A stretch of 64,000 nt of DNA from positions 1,135,616 through 1,199,615 of the forward strand of contig NC_054565.1 of NCBI RefSeq assembly GCF_017654505.1. The letters are read 5' to 3'. The notes beneath the pieces were generated by a model. The model was given only the letters and a program-made list of their open reading frames with translations. It did not search any database and was not told the origin of the DNA. The first letter of the stretch is position 1, and each line of letters begins with the position of its first letter. Shown one piece after another: positions 53,862-64,000 of the stretch. Source of the DNA: Polyodon spathula (Eukaryota; Chordata; Actinopteri; Acipenseriformes; Polyodontidae). The position numbers and the translations under genes were made by a program.

Positions 53862-54709
53862 GTATGTCTATTTGCACAGCCTTAGTCTTGTCACTTACAC
53901 CATTTAGTTTGTTGGGCAACACCCCTTATTAAAATTTGCTATGGATAACTTGTTTGCTATTTACCATAGTTTTATTTTTTGCTTTTATAATGGTTGCAGC
54001 TGTAAACTTGTATCAGGGACTGCCTGTGAGCAAATCTGTTTAAATGGAGTAAGCTTTGTACTTCAAACTATTTCTTAATGTTGTATCAGAAGTGTTCTCA
54101 ACTATCTAGCATCAGCACCATGGACAGAGGCATTTTTAGACCAGGGAAAACTGATGAGAATGATGTAGGTCTTAGTCACTACAAAAGTAAAAAAAAAAAA
54201 TGATAATAAAATAAAAAAGTTTGCTCCCAAGCGAACTAAAACTTGAGGGCCACTAATGCTGCTTTGCGGCTGCACTTTAAAACTTCCCCTTATTGATTAG
54301 TTACAAAGCTTGTTTAAAATGATCCCAAGTTCAATGGTTTTCTGGAATTAATTAATCTTTGTCCAAGGTGTTTAAGAGCATCGTGGTACTGCTTTGAAAC
54401 ATAATAGTTATCTTAGCTATTGTATTCTTCTTGTTTAGATTAATTTTAAATATATATTTTTTGTTTCAGTAACCAGATCCTGGGAACTGTGTAAGACATA
54501 CATCAACAAGAAATATCACATAGCGCAAATATGAAAATGATATACAAAGTTAATCTAATTTTATTTTATATTTTTTACTGCATCCTTTTTACATTCCCAG
54601 TCACAATTTAAAATGAGCACACATCCACGTAGAGATGCCATCAATGGATTCATGAATTTTAAATATGTTAACAAATGCAAAACCTGTGTCAGTTTTTACT
54701 AAAAACAGA

Positions 54710-55085
54710 TCAAGGTCAAGGAGAGATGGGAAATCCCAGGTATGCCGATGTTCTTAAAGCACATTCATTCAGCATCTCTCCTCACCTGGCAGCTTGTTAT
54801 GGGGAAGCTGGGGATTGCTCAAGACCCATCTAGAGACAACAGCTGCAGGATGCTGAATAGTTTGATTTTAACAAGCCGGCTGCACTGCTCTTTGGTGACA
54901 TGTTTAAAACATATTCCCTAAGTAACGATGCACCTGGCCTTGGATGTACATTATCTATTTGACAATGTTTGCTACAGGGTTGCAGTGAAACATGCATGTC
55001 CATTCTGTGATGCTGAAGCCTTATTTGAGAATCTGCTCTCCTACAGCCTCTTCATTATCTGTCATGCCAAAACATTAACTCTTTA
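54710..55085. promoter_or_regulatory. Candidate conserved noncoding element (intergenic)
   Basis: GC-balanced repeat-free block with CACCTGGCAGCTTG and CAACAGCTGCAGG E-boxes (CACCTG, CAGCTG), ATTATCTATTTGACAATG and CATTATCTGTCATGCC. E-box plus GATA/TALE cores suggest regulatory DNA. Conservation untested. Confidence 0.22.
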
Positions 55086-56880
55086 CATGCAAGGTAACTA
55101 ATTATGTCTGTATTGTGTCCTTCAATTCAAATTATGTTGGTACTTATACATAGTGTATATATACCCATTATACAACATATTGAATCACTAAAAATAAAAA
55201 TGTTTTAATATGTGTGAGACTGGCCAGGTGAGCAAATAGGTTGAAAGAGTGGGTTAGCACAAAGTTTTTACTGAAACAACGTTCAAGGTCATTTCAGCCA
55301 ATCGGAGCACAGATAACTATTTAATAATTAAGCAGCAGAATGTGATCACAGCAATGCAGTTAAACTACAAACCCAGAAGAAACATGTGTCACATTTCTTA
55401 TCAGACTCAACTTCTGTGCCATGGTTTAGTTCAAACACAGATCATTTCGGCTTTGTTCCTAAAGTTCCATACTCGCCGTGGCCCCGCCTCTTTCAACCTG
55501 AATATTCTATACTGTATGTAGACCAGTAAAGAAAAAGCCACCGCTGTTCAGTCAAGTCTAATGTGATGCATTAACTCCCATTATAAGCAAGTTGCCACTT
55601 TGTGACTCTTTATGTTGAATCCCTCTCTTCCCAAGGATAAAAGTCATCTGTCAAGGTCAACTGTAGTCAGGAAGAGATCAATATAGCATTCAGAAGAGAT
55701 ATTTGTCCAAAGGCACCATAAAGAGTAGTATTGGCAGCATTTACTATAAACTATACTGTATTTAAATATTGACCTTGCATTTTAACCCTGTGCTCGCCTG
55801 TAACACCTATAAATCACCTTGGACAAATGCACCTGCCAAATAAGTAAATAAATAGTAATCATTTCAAAATGTAAAGTTGTTCTGATCCATGTGTATTATA
55901 AGCTTGGAAAAAACTACTCAAAAGAGGACAAACACTACAGTCAAAGTGAAATCTGAAGTTTCTACCTACAGCTAAGCAATGCAATCCACCTGTTTTGCAT
56001 CCCATGTGAATATGTTGCAATCGAGGGAATAACTACAGTACCATCACCCGCTGTCCTAATAAATTCAGGGCACTTTTCCACGCTGGTAAAGTCTTCTTTA
56101 CAGAAAAATGGATAAAACATGGAAAAAGTGCTCCTAAAAAGATCTATTGTGACTGCAAACAAATATATATTTTATACTAATGTGTATTCCATAATACCCA
56201 AGCATAACCATTAGCAGATCAAAGCCTTGCCAAAACAGTGGACCCAATTCAGTAGCACACTGGTATTGATATGGTAAACTGTACAACAATAGATCTGCTT
56301 TAGTTCATACCAGGTCAAAATACATACCATTGCAGCAGTGCTACCTTTCAGTCTGAGAGGGACCTTTAAGAAACCACAGAGCCAATTTCTGCTTTTCCCT
56401 TTTCCCCCCTGAGGGTCATGTGTTTCTGTTTTACACCAAGGCTGATGGAAAGCTTGTAAACTCAATCCATCATGGACCGGTAGATCAGACCCTACAGGGA
56501 AGCTATTACCCGTCAGTGCAAGGTCAGAGCTAAACCGCTTTCAACTGAGCAGTGTCCTTTACACTTGAAGTCTGCTATATCAGCTTTATATCACATTCTT
56601 TTATATTGGTGGACAATAAGAAATATACTTTGCATGGGTTATAGGACTGCGAACATTTAATAACTGGCAGTTACTGTTAACAAAGAACTCTTTTCCAGAC
56701 ATACAGTACAACCACATTCAGAAACAACACGTGTGTGTTCACTTAGGTATGCCAAGCCAATGTTTACTGAAGTGAGCGTTAAAGCATTTTCAGAAAAGTT
56801 CGTACAGTATTTGGACAGGTCTCAGAGGTTTCAAATGTTTCAGATAAGACTGACCTTTTGGAAAAATAATACCACAGTGT

Positions 56881-56949
56881 TCTTTCTTTCTTTCTTCTTC
56901 TTCTTCTTCTTCTTCTTCTTCTTCTTCTTCTTCTTCTTCTTCTTCTTCT
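56881..56949. repeat. (CTTT)n(CTT)n polypyrimidine tract
   Basis: 69 bp containing only C and T on the + strand. Three TTTC units lead into a clean CTT array. Homopurine-homopyrimidine mirror repeats of this length can form triplex DNA. Confidence 0.98.
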
Positions 56950-57369
56950 GTAGAAAGTACTTCAAACCTGAACCCTGACGGTTTAAGCAGTTATAATTAA
57001 CGATAGGTCTATTTCAGTAGCAATTACTCCATACCATTGCCAGTGTGCTACCTTCCATGTAAACTGTGGATAGTGTCTGTGCCATTCATTTTTTGTTCAC
57101 GAACTGGACATTAAAACCTCTATCAAATGAAATGCACCTCTAGAATAAAACCTTCTATCGTTACAAGGACCCCAGGGACATTTATTTTAAAGCCCTCATT
57201 ATTTCCATTGAATAAACATTGGTAACTGAACTGGCTGACCCCTCCCCTCAGAGAAAGCTGTCAGCTGAATCTATTCAGAAAACCATCTTCAGAGAACCTG
57301 AACCTGAGAAATGTCAATTTAAAAAAGCTTAAACCTAACTGAGCTGAGAGAAACGGCACTCTGTACCAA

Positions 57370-57580
57370 CTCATCTCTGGTTGTAGCTTTTTAATATAAA
57401 TAATTAAGGGCACTTGTGGGAATTTACTTTTTCGAGAGCTTAATTTCAGCTACCTCTGACAAACGCTGTGATCTGCAGGAATTCAAAGATAATGCGTCTA
57501 TGAATCATCTCTGAAATTATTGGTTGCCTTGGGAGTCATTGTTAAGTGAGTCTACATCTGGCAGGAGCATATCACTGTAA
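57370..57580. promoter_or_regulatory. Candidate conserved noncoding element (intergenic)
   Basis: Block with AATATAAATAATTAAGGGCAC, GAGCTTAATTTCAGC, CTGAAATTATTGGTTGCC and GGGAGTCATTGTTAAGTG, free of simple repeats up to the TTTA tract at 57590. Confidence 0.25.
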
Positions 57581-57589
57581 GCAAGTGTG

Positions 57590-57618
57590 TTTTATTTATT
57601 TATTTATTTATTTATTTT
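57590..57618. repeat. (TTTA)n microsatellite
   Basis: About seven TTTA units. Confidence 0.95.
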
Positions 57619-58912
57619 AAATTCTAACGGAGAGCATCATGATTAAAGTTGCTTGAAAAGCACACCAATATGGGGTTTTCTGCCAGCAAAGGGTATTCAG
57701 GTCATGAGAATGAGCTGCACTGACAGTTTGCGGATGCCTGTTATTTATTTATTAGGTAACCTTGCATTTCTATACCTACCATTCTAGATGCACTTCTAAA
57801 ACCTCTGTGGATTCACTTCAACCTCACTGTATTTTTGTCTTTTATTGTATGTTTTAAATAGTTACTAATAAACAAACAATAACTCTCCCATGATTTAATT
57901 TGGCAGATTTTACTGACTGAAAACTATGATGGTGCCTTCATGGATTTCATGAGGAACCCTAGAACCGCAGTCCTGACATATATAGTTATCCCTTGCTGGA
58001 GCCCAGCCAGGGTGTATCGTGGAAGCTATATCTACAGAACAACTTGCCCAATTGTGATTAAACTTGCTAAGGAACATGTGTAACACTAATACCTGGAGGT
58101 ATATGGTAGCTCTCTGTTTGAACATCACTAAAGTTCTTACATATACTGTATCTGGGGAAGAATTGTGAAGAAACATGGGTTGGATATTGGACATTTTTCA
58201 GGAAGGAAAAAAGAAAAACCCTCACTAATGACAGCAGACCCCAAATAGACGTTTTAAGCAGTCTTAAGTTGTGTCTTATTGCTTTAGAATTGTATTTGGT
58301 GTTTTTTATTTTGTTTTTTTATTCCAGAAAAAAAAAAAAGTTCATAACTTTCAGAATATTGCCCATACTGTCCCTGTGAAAGGAAAAAATCACATTCTAT
58401 CAGGTTTAATGGTTATGACTGTATTAACTCTCGCTTGCTGTAAAACAAAACAAAACAATATCATTCTAGTGACACAGTTATAGTAGTAAATTGAAACAAA
58501 ACAACAGATTGATTGTAAGTTGGGATGCATGGTGTTCACTGCGTTGCAAAACAATTGTACAGCTTTACTTTATTTCCAATCTTTTCATATTTGCTTGGGT
58601 GAGGTGAGTGGGTGTTTTTTTTTATTGAAGCATGAAATTGAAATTTATAAATGCATTCTTCCATTGACATCCAAGCCAGATTTGGTTACAAATTTTTTTT
58701 CTTCTAAATTCCTTTGCTTTCAAAGTCACTAAAACTAGCAGCCTGGCCTATCATTGCAGGAACCATATTTCTGTACACAGACAGAGACATACTTCTTCTT
58801 ATAAATATTAAAGACTACAGGTATATTGAGCCAGCCCTTGTCTTGTCAGGCTGTTGACAACACATTGTGTTTTGGAAGCAATTACAAATGCCTTGTAAGG
58901 AAAGTTGCAGTC

Positions 58913-58979
<67 letters not shown>
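58913..58979. repeat. (ATT)n microsatellite
   Basis: About 22 clean ATT units. Confidence 0.99.
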
Positions 58980-59866
58980 TCTCATCTGCAATTCTCTATG
59001 AAGAGTGTATGTCATTTACAGGGGTGTAATACTAGAACCCACTGTACAAGCTGATTATAATGCATACTTATTTTAACAGTCGTGTGTTGAGGTATCACTT
59101 CCACTGAGTCTAGCACATCAGCCTTGGAAAAAAAAAATACTAAATTGGCCTCTTATATCATTTATAATAGATACAAAACCATTTAATATTAATGCATTAC
59201 AATAATGTATTCCTAATCTCTTCAATTTGGTATCTGCGTAGGTTCCAACAATGATGTGTCTCATGACTGTCATAAGGAAACAGAACTGAAATATTACATA
59301 CTGAACCATCAATCCACATTGATGTACAATAACCTATAATGTGTTTTATTATATTTTGCTAGGTGCAAGATATTGCCACCTTTATTACTATCAGTGATTA
59401 TTGGGTCTTTGGCTCATATGAGTTACTTGTATTTTATGCACGTGAACTTTTGTGTCTTTAATAAAACAGATTTAGTCAATGCTATTATATTTCCAGTCCG
59501 TAATACACTCCAAGAGCAAAATGTAATAAAGCAGTCACCGTGAAAAATCGTCTTCATCAAATAAAGGTTGCATTGTGATGCTCGGACCATGAATCAATAC
59601 ATATGACTTTCATAGCAATTCCAGGTTAAAAAGAAAATTCTAACACAAAAGATTACCCAACTCTATTTTTTTATGTTTTTATAATCCCAGACAGTGAGCG
59701 GGGCTCTCTCGGCCTCCCAGAAAAGCGAAATCTAAGTTATCTGCACATGTACACAGTGCTGACCTGGTGACCGGGAACTGAATCAGCTGTATAGAGGTTA
59801 AAGAGTTAATATCCCATTGACTGTCGCTTGAGACAACCAGTACCCCTGAACTGGTCAGAGAAACAA

Positions 59867-59884
59867 CCCCCCCCCCCCCCCCCC
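59867..59884. repeat. Poly(C) tract
   Basis: 18 C in a row. Confidence 0.98.
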
Positions 59885-62208
59885 AACCTTACACACCCCC
59901 TCAACATTTAAGCAATAACAGAAGCATTCTCTTGGGTTTAAAGGGGAGGTCAGTTGACCTGGGAATGATGTGTCCTTGAGCAGAGACTGACAGGTTTCTA
60001 ATTAGCTTGAATTGCATGGGTTTACAGTCCTACAAGGACATAATCACATTATACTTAATACACTTTAGTTACGCCAAGGAGGTTCCAATACATTCCAACT
60101 GGAGGCACAACCATAATCTATAGTGTATTTTTCTTATACCGTTAAATGCTACCTAATTCACTGCAATACTTCTGCAACAGCTACAATACTAACCACTGGC
60201 CTACTAAACTTCTCAAGTAAGATGGTCTGGAGATCACAGATCTCAGGTGAGTCCTGGAGATCTCTTTGTCTTGGGCAGTGCAACAAACTGGTTATCAATT
60301 CTATCCTAGAATATTTCTTTTATGAAATACATTATATAAGGAATAATGATCTATCTGCACGCTTCTAAATGGGTTCTTAATTAAAGTTTATTTTCCATCG
60401 ATTGCATTTAAAGTACTGGTATATTAGAATGATCAATTTGACAAATGGCTCATTAAAAGTATATCAAAGTCTTACTATTTCAGAACTGAAGTGTTTCTAA
60501 TGGGGCACTAATGTCTGTTACAGTATAAGTGGCATATGCATGGCTATCTGTGATTAACTGTGCTCAGCCCGACACTAACACAGGGTTGTTTCGATTGGTT
60601 GATAACTAATTCTGATAAAGCTACATGATGTCCATGCTTGTACTTAAAGATAAATGATTCGAAGGCAACTGCTGATGCCTGGGAAATGTGTGCAGTTATG
60701 CAGCAATAGAGCTTGTTAATCAATGTTAACACCCAGGGAGAAAATTGATAGCACAACAGAACCTAATGCACAGCAAAATAAACTTACAACAGACTGTTCA
60801 GAAATGGTGTGTAAGAGGTGAGTTTACTGTATATAAGGTTAACCGCTTCTGTGAAAGTACTGTAGGTCATGAAAGGACAAATTCATTTTTTTTTGTTTAC
60901 AAGCCCTTATACACAAACAGCCTTGCTTTTAGGTAGCGTTCAGTTCCTTTGTCGTTTCACCTAGAAGGAAATACCTTCCCCACCCCTTCAACGTCTTCCA
61001 TACTGTCATTAATCAAGCTGCTGCCCCTTGCTGACTGCCATGCTTTACAGCCAATGTTTCCTCTGAAGACACGGCTGAGGGGGCAAGACCTCGTTTCACA
61101 CTTACTGAGAGTAAGACATGAACCCTGAGAACTTTCTTTAACCTAACGTACTGTAGTACCAGATATCATGTTTTCAAAAGGGTCAGTGCACGGCAGAGTG
61201 CTGCCCTTGTGTTGAGAATCTACTTTACAGTAGAATAGGTTTTATTTATGTAAGGCATCCTTTAATAAATGACTTACTTCACATACAGATATCTATTTTG
61301 GCTCACAAATGTATAGCAGTTATCTCTGATACTTCATAGCTACAAACATAGTTACTTTTGCCTCTGAATTACTAGTTTTCCCAGCACAGTATGTGTGCCT
61401 TTATATATCGATGTGTAAAAAATAATATAAAGACATATAAAAGCACATTTTCTTCATTGTAACATTGACAACATGCAGGGAAAATGAAAATAATCGTGCC
61501 ACCTCTTCCTGGTTTCCATTAAAAGTCCTTGAAAGGCTCTAACACATGTTTGATAGTCTTCTTTAATTTCCTGACAGCAATGTATGTTCTTAACAAATAG
61601 GAGCACATGAACACTAAAACACATGGTACATAATCATATTAAAGCAATGCAGAAATATTACACTTTTAAGCAAAGCTAAGTTGTTCATTTCAATCAGCCT
61701 AAGGATCCCAGAGTGGTAATTCATTTGTATGTAAGATTTCTTGTTAAATTGGATTTGCCTGTGTTGTGACTGATGAAACGTGGTGAGCACTGTTCTGGTT
61801 GGGGCTTTTTGGAAATGTACTGAGGTGAGCCGAGAACAAGCAGGGATGATGTATTACTCAGAACTTCTTGAGGTACCTTGACTAATGAACTAGATAGTTT
61901 TAAAACAACCTTCAGATGACTTCCTTTGATAAAAAAAATACATCATCTAATGATATCAGACAGTCTAAGGATCTATAGCTTCAATAAATTTACAATGTGG
62001 CTCTTCAAAACACATACACAGATGTGTATAGAGAAATACAGTAGGACATTGAATTAGCTTGTGATGTTAGGTTCACAATGTTTACACATTCAAGATCTAT
62101 TCTGTAAAACCCCTATTACCAGATCTACACAACAATGATTTATTTTTATCATGTACCATGATGGTACTACACCTTTATTCTTTTATCATGGTTGTTCCAG
62201 GATAACTC

Positions 62209-62638
62209 TGTGGGCCCAAGTGTTATCAGCAGGAAAGAGACTCAGAGACAAGGAAGTTGCACATTTTATAAACAAAACACAAAATAAATAGGAACAAACA
62301 AACTGGCACAAGGGCCAACATAAAGGTTCAAACAAAAGACTAACCGGCTGTAGGCTGGGCAATTGCCTTCAAAACACATTGTCAAAATAATAAAGCACAG
62401 CACAGCATAGCTCAGCACAGCACAGCACAGCACACCACAGCACAGCTCAGCTCAGCTCAGCTCAGCTCAGCTCCAAAATAATCACCCAGCTCCCTCCCCA
62501 CAACAAATGATTTCTCCTTTCTTATATACATGTGGCCACTTACCAATTAGCATCAGTTACCTACTTGACCCCATCCTTGCCAACCTTACATTACCACACA
62601 CACGCTAGTTACAGCAACTGGGCTTCTGCCCTGCCACA
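62209..62638 (-). mobile_element. Candidate solo LTR, minus strand (430 bp)
   Basis: On the minus strand it begins TGTGGCAGGGC and ends GGGCCCACA, giving TG...CA termini with TGTGG/CCACA inverted ends. A TATA-like GTATATAAG lies inside, followed by the AGCTC/AGCAC pentamer array. No flanking target duplication was found and no internal retroelement coding region is attached. The boundaries and the LTR call are inference. A multi-copy alignment would settle it. Confidence 0.4.
62394..62473. repeat. Pentamer array, (AGCAC)n grading into (AGCTC)n
   Basis: About 80 bp of CAGCA/CAGCT units. The first part is mostly AGCAC and the last part is clean AGCTC, showing homogenisation at one end. It lies inside the candidate solo LTR. 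Confidence 0.9.
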
Positions 62639-62782
62639 ATGATATACTGTAGTAAAAAGGCAACACCATACACTATGCTTTATGGTCCAAGCTTTTTACT
62701 CCAAATTGGAAATAATCCAGAAAGGAAATACCATAAATTACCATTCTAAAATAGACAATAAATAACATATAAGCCCCTAAAT

Positions 62783-63089
62783 TAGCACTTCCCAACCTTG
62801 GTCCTGACCCCATGTATCTTCAGGTTTTCATTACAACTGAACTCAATTACTTAAGTAAACCCTCACCGTGCTTAATTAGACATGTTTTACTTGTTTTCAG
62901 CTCTTAAATAGTTGCAGATTTCAAGTTAGCTATAACATTTTATAAGTAGCGTGAAATCTGCAACTTTTTAGGAGCTGAGGACAATTAAGAAGGCCTAATT
63001 AAGCAAATGTCTAGTCTCTTTAATGTCTAGTTATGTAATTGAGAGCTCAGTTCGAATGAAAACCAGAAGACTAGGGTTGGGAACCACTG
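62783..63089. mobile_element. Fold-back hAT MITE (307 bp) with 8-bp TSD
   Basis: The left end is TAGCACTTCCCAACC and the reverse complement of the right end is CAGTGGTTCCCAACC. The two halves are imperfect inverted copies over most of the element: GGTTTTCATT, CTCAATTAC, CTTAATTAG and GTTGCAGATTTCA all recur inverted. It is flanked by CCCTAAAT at 62775-62782 and 63090-63097, an 8-bp target duplication typical of hAT. No coding capacity. The transcript would form a long imperfect hairpin. Confidence 0.87.
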
Positions 63090-63439
63090 CCCTAAATTAG
63101 AAGTAGTTTTTGTCTGGCTTGGTACAGTAAATTATTGGGTGTGTTTTCTTTTATGAAAGAAATGCACAAACGATGATTTGGAATTAATCGCTTTAGGCTA
63201 TAAAACATTCAACAGTGATACATTTAGTAAGTTCAGTAACAAATATTTTGACTAAAAGTCCTTCTTGGTGTCTTCAAAATAGTCACTATAGAACTATGCT
63301 AAAATATATTTTGTAAACTCTGTTCAGCCCCAAACCTTGCATGAGAAGAAGCTGAAAAACTGGCAGTACTGAGAGTTATATTCATGTTTTTAAAAGTCAT
63401 TAAGAAATATTGAGAAAAACGTGGCAAAATCAACCAGAA

Positions 63440-63720
63440 TGAAACAATAAGGATGCTGTTATAAGGCAATTAATGAAGAAGATTAGTGCTAACTTTTCAC
63501 TGCAGCATAAAGCTTAGAATATTTCTCCCTTGACGTTGCTCTCAGTGTGATGCAATTAATGAGGTAGCACTTTACCAAGTGCGTGTCTGAAAAGAAGCTG
63601 TGATGTACCACGAAACAGAAAGCCCTCTGATGCAGGCTGCAGCTGTTAAAGCTCCAGGTGATTATTAAATAATAATTGTCTCTGAAATTAAATCAATTTA
63701 TGCATATTTAGATTTCTTAA
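63440..63720. promoter_or_regulatory. Candidate conserved noncoding element (intergenic)
   Basis: Two similar cores, GGCAATTAATGAAG and TGCAATTAATGAGG, lie 83 bp apart, with AGGTGATTATTAAATAATAA and AATTTATGCATATTTAG (octamer-like). Repeat-free. The paired AATTAATGA sites suggest a homeodomain-bound enhancer. Confidence 0.3.
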
Positions 63721-64000
63721 TCCCTGGGAACACACAGCCTCTTTTTTCAGGAGCAGTGGCTTGAAACCTGGTTCTAGGAAACCAGGAGATCATGTTTGAG
63801 GCAACTTTGCTGTATCAAAACCCAAGTCTCCCCTGTGTGCCATGCAGTGGCCTGAAATGCAGTCTAGGCTAAAACCAAGTTCCACGCCACAAAGTGACAC
63901 AATGTACCCAAGGCTTCGTGCGACTTGAGAAAAGCATCTGCGTTCTTGGAAGTGTCTTAGGGAAAGGACATTTACCTATTCTTTAAATTTCTATTAGTCA

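Larger units (their letters stand above)
31500..64000. other. Intergenic, desert-like region
   Basis: Apart from the repeats, mobile elements, hairpins, exon-like segments and enhancer-like blocks listed separately, I see no recognisable protein homology on either strand. The remaining stretches are AT-rich unique sequence with short homopolymers. The spacing of enhancer-like blocks resembles the regulatory deserts beside developmental genes. Confidence 0.5.

Noticed and set aside
60181..60246. Strong donor CAG/GTGAGT with a short open frame
   Set aside because: The acceptor lacks a pyrimidine tract; a single good splice site is common by chance.

Overview
This is AT-rich nuclear DNA from a vertebrate, probably a fish. 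The signs are an Eph-receptor exon with a normal splice acceptor, long (AT)n, (ATT)n, (GATA)n and (GT)n microsatellites, short hAT-type DNA transposons with intact 8-bp target duplications, and two assembly gaps of exactly 500 N. A non-teleost ray-finned fish such as a sturgeon or paddlefish is a guess from the repeat style, not something shown here.

Only one piece of protein-coding gene is firmly recognisable. It is the last coding exon of an EphA-class receptor tyrosine kinase at 27134-27248 on the + strand. It encodes the end of the C-terminal SAM domain and a terminal Val-Gln-Val PDZ ligand, then TAA. No kinase, fibronectin or first-half SAM exon was found upstream, so bases 1-27133 are read as the final intron. 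The preceding exon may lie before the window or inside the 26222-26721 gap. Downstream, a 3' UTR of uncertain length follows, with candidate poly(A) signals at 29359-29374 and 30189. Bases from about 31.5 kb to 64 kb look like intergenic DNA.

Layout: 1-27133, presumed intron with microsatellites, a hAT MITE (3959-4322), a MITE with 14-bp TIRs (6822-7006) plus a relative (3790-3897), and several TAAT-rich blocks that look like conserved noncoding elements. 27134-31500, terminal exon and 3' UTR region. 31500-64000, desert-like DNA with more TAAT-rich blocks, a miRNA-like hairpin (40773-40844), a second perfect hairpin (51849-51880), a 46-bp tandem duplication beside an (AT)n tract, a large (ATT)n/(AAT)n palindrome (52633-52762), two unrecognised exon-like open segments (36585-36875 and 53711-53861), a solo-LTR-like element (62209-62638), and a fold-back hAT MITE (62783-63089).

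Most other open reading frames are 60-130 codons, resemble nothing I know, and are about as long as chance predicts in AT-rich DNA of this size. No CRISPR array, operon, rRNA or convincing tRNA was seen. The strongest leads are the atypical Eph SAM tail, the miRNA-like hairpin and the dated hAT insertions. I did not see a clearly new biological system.
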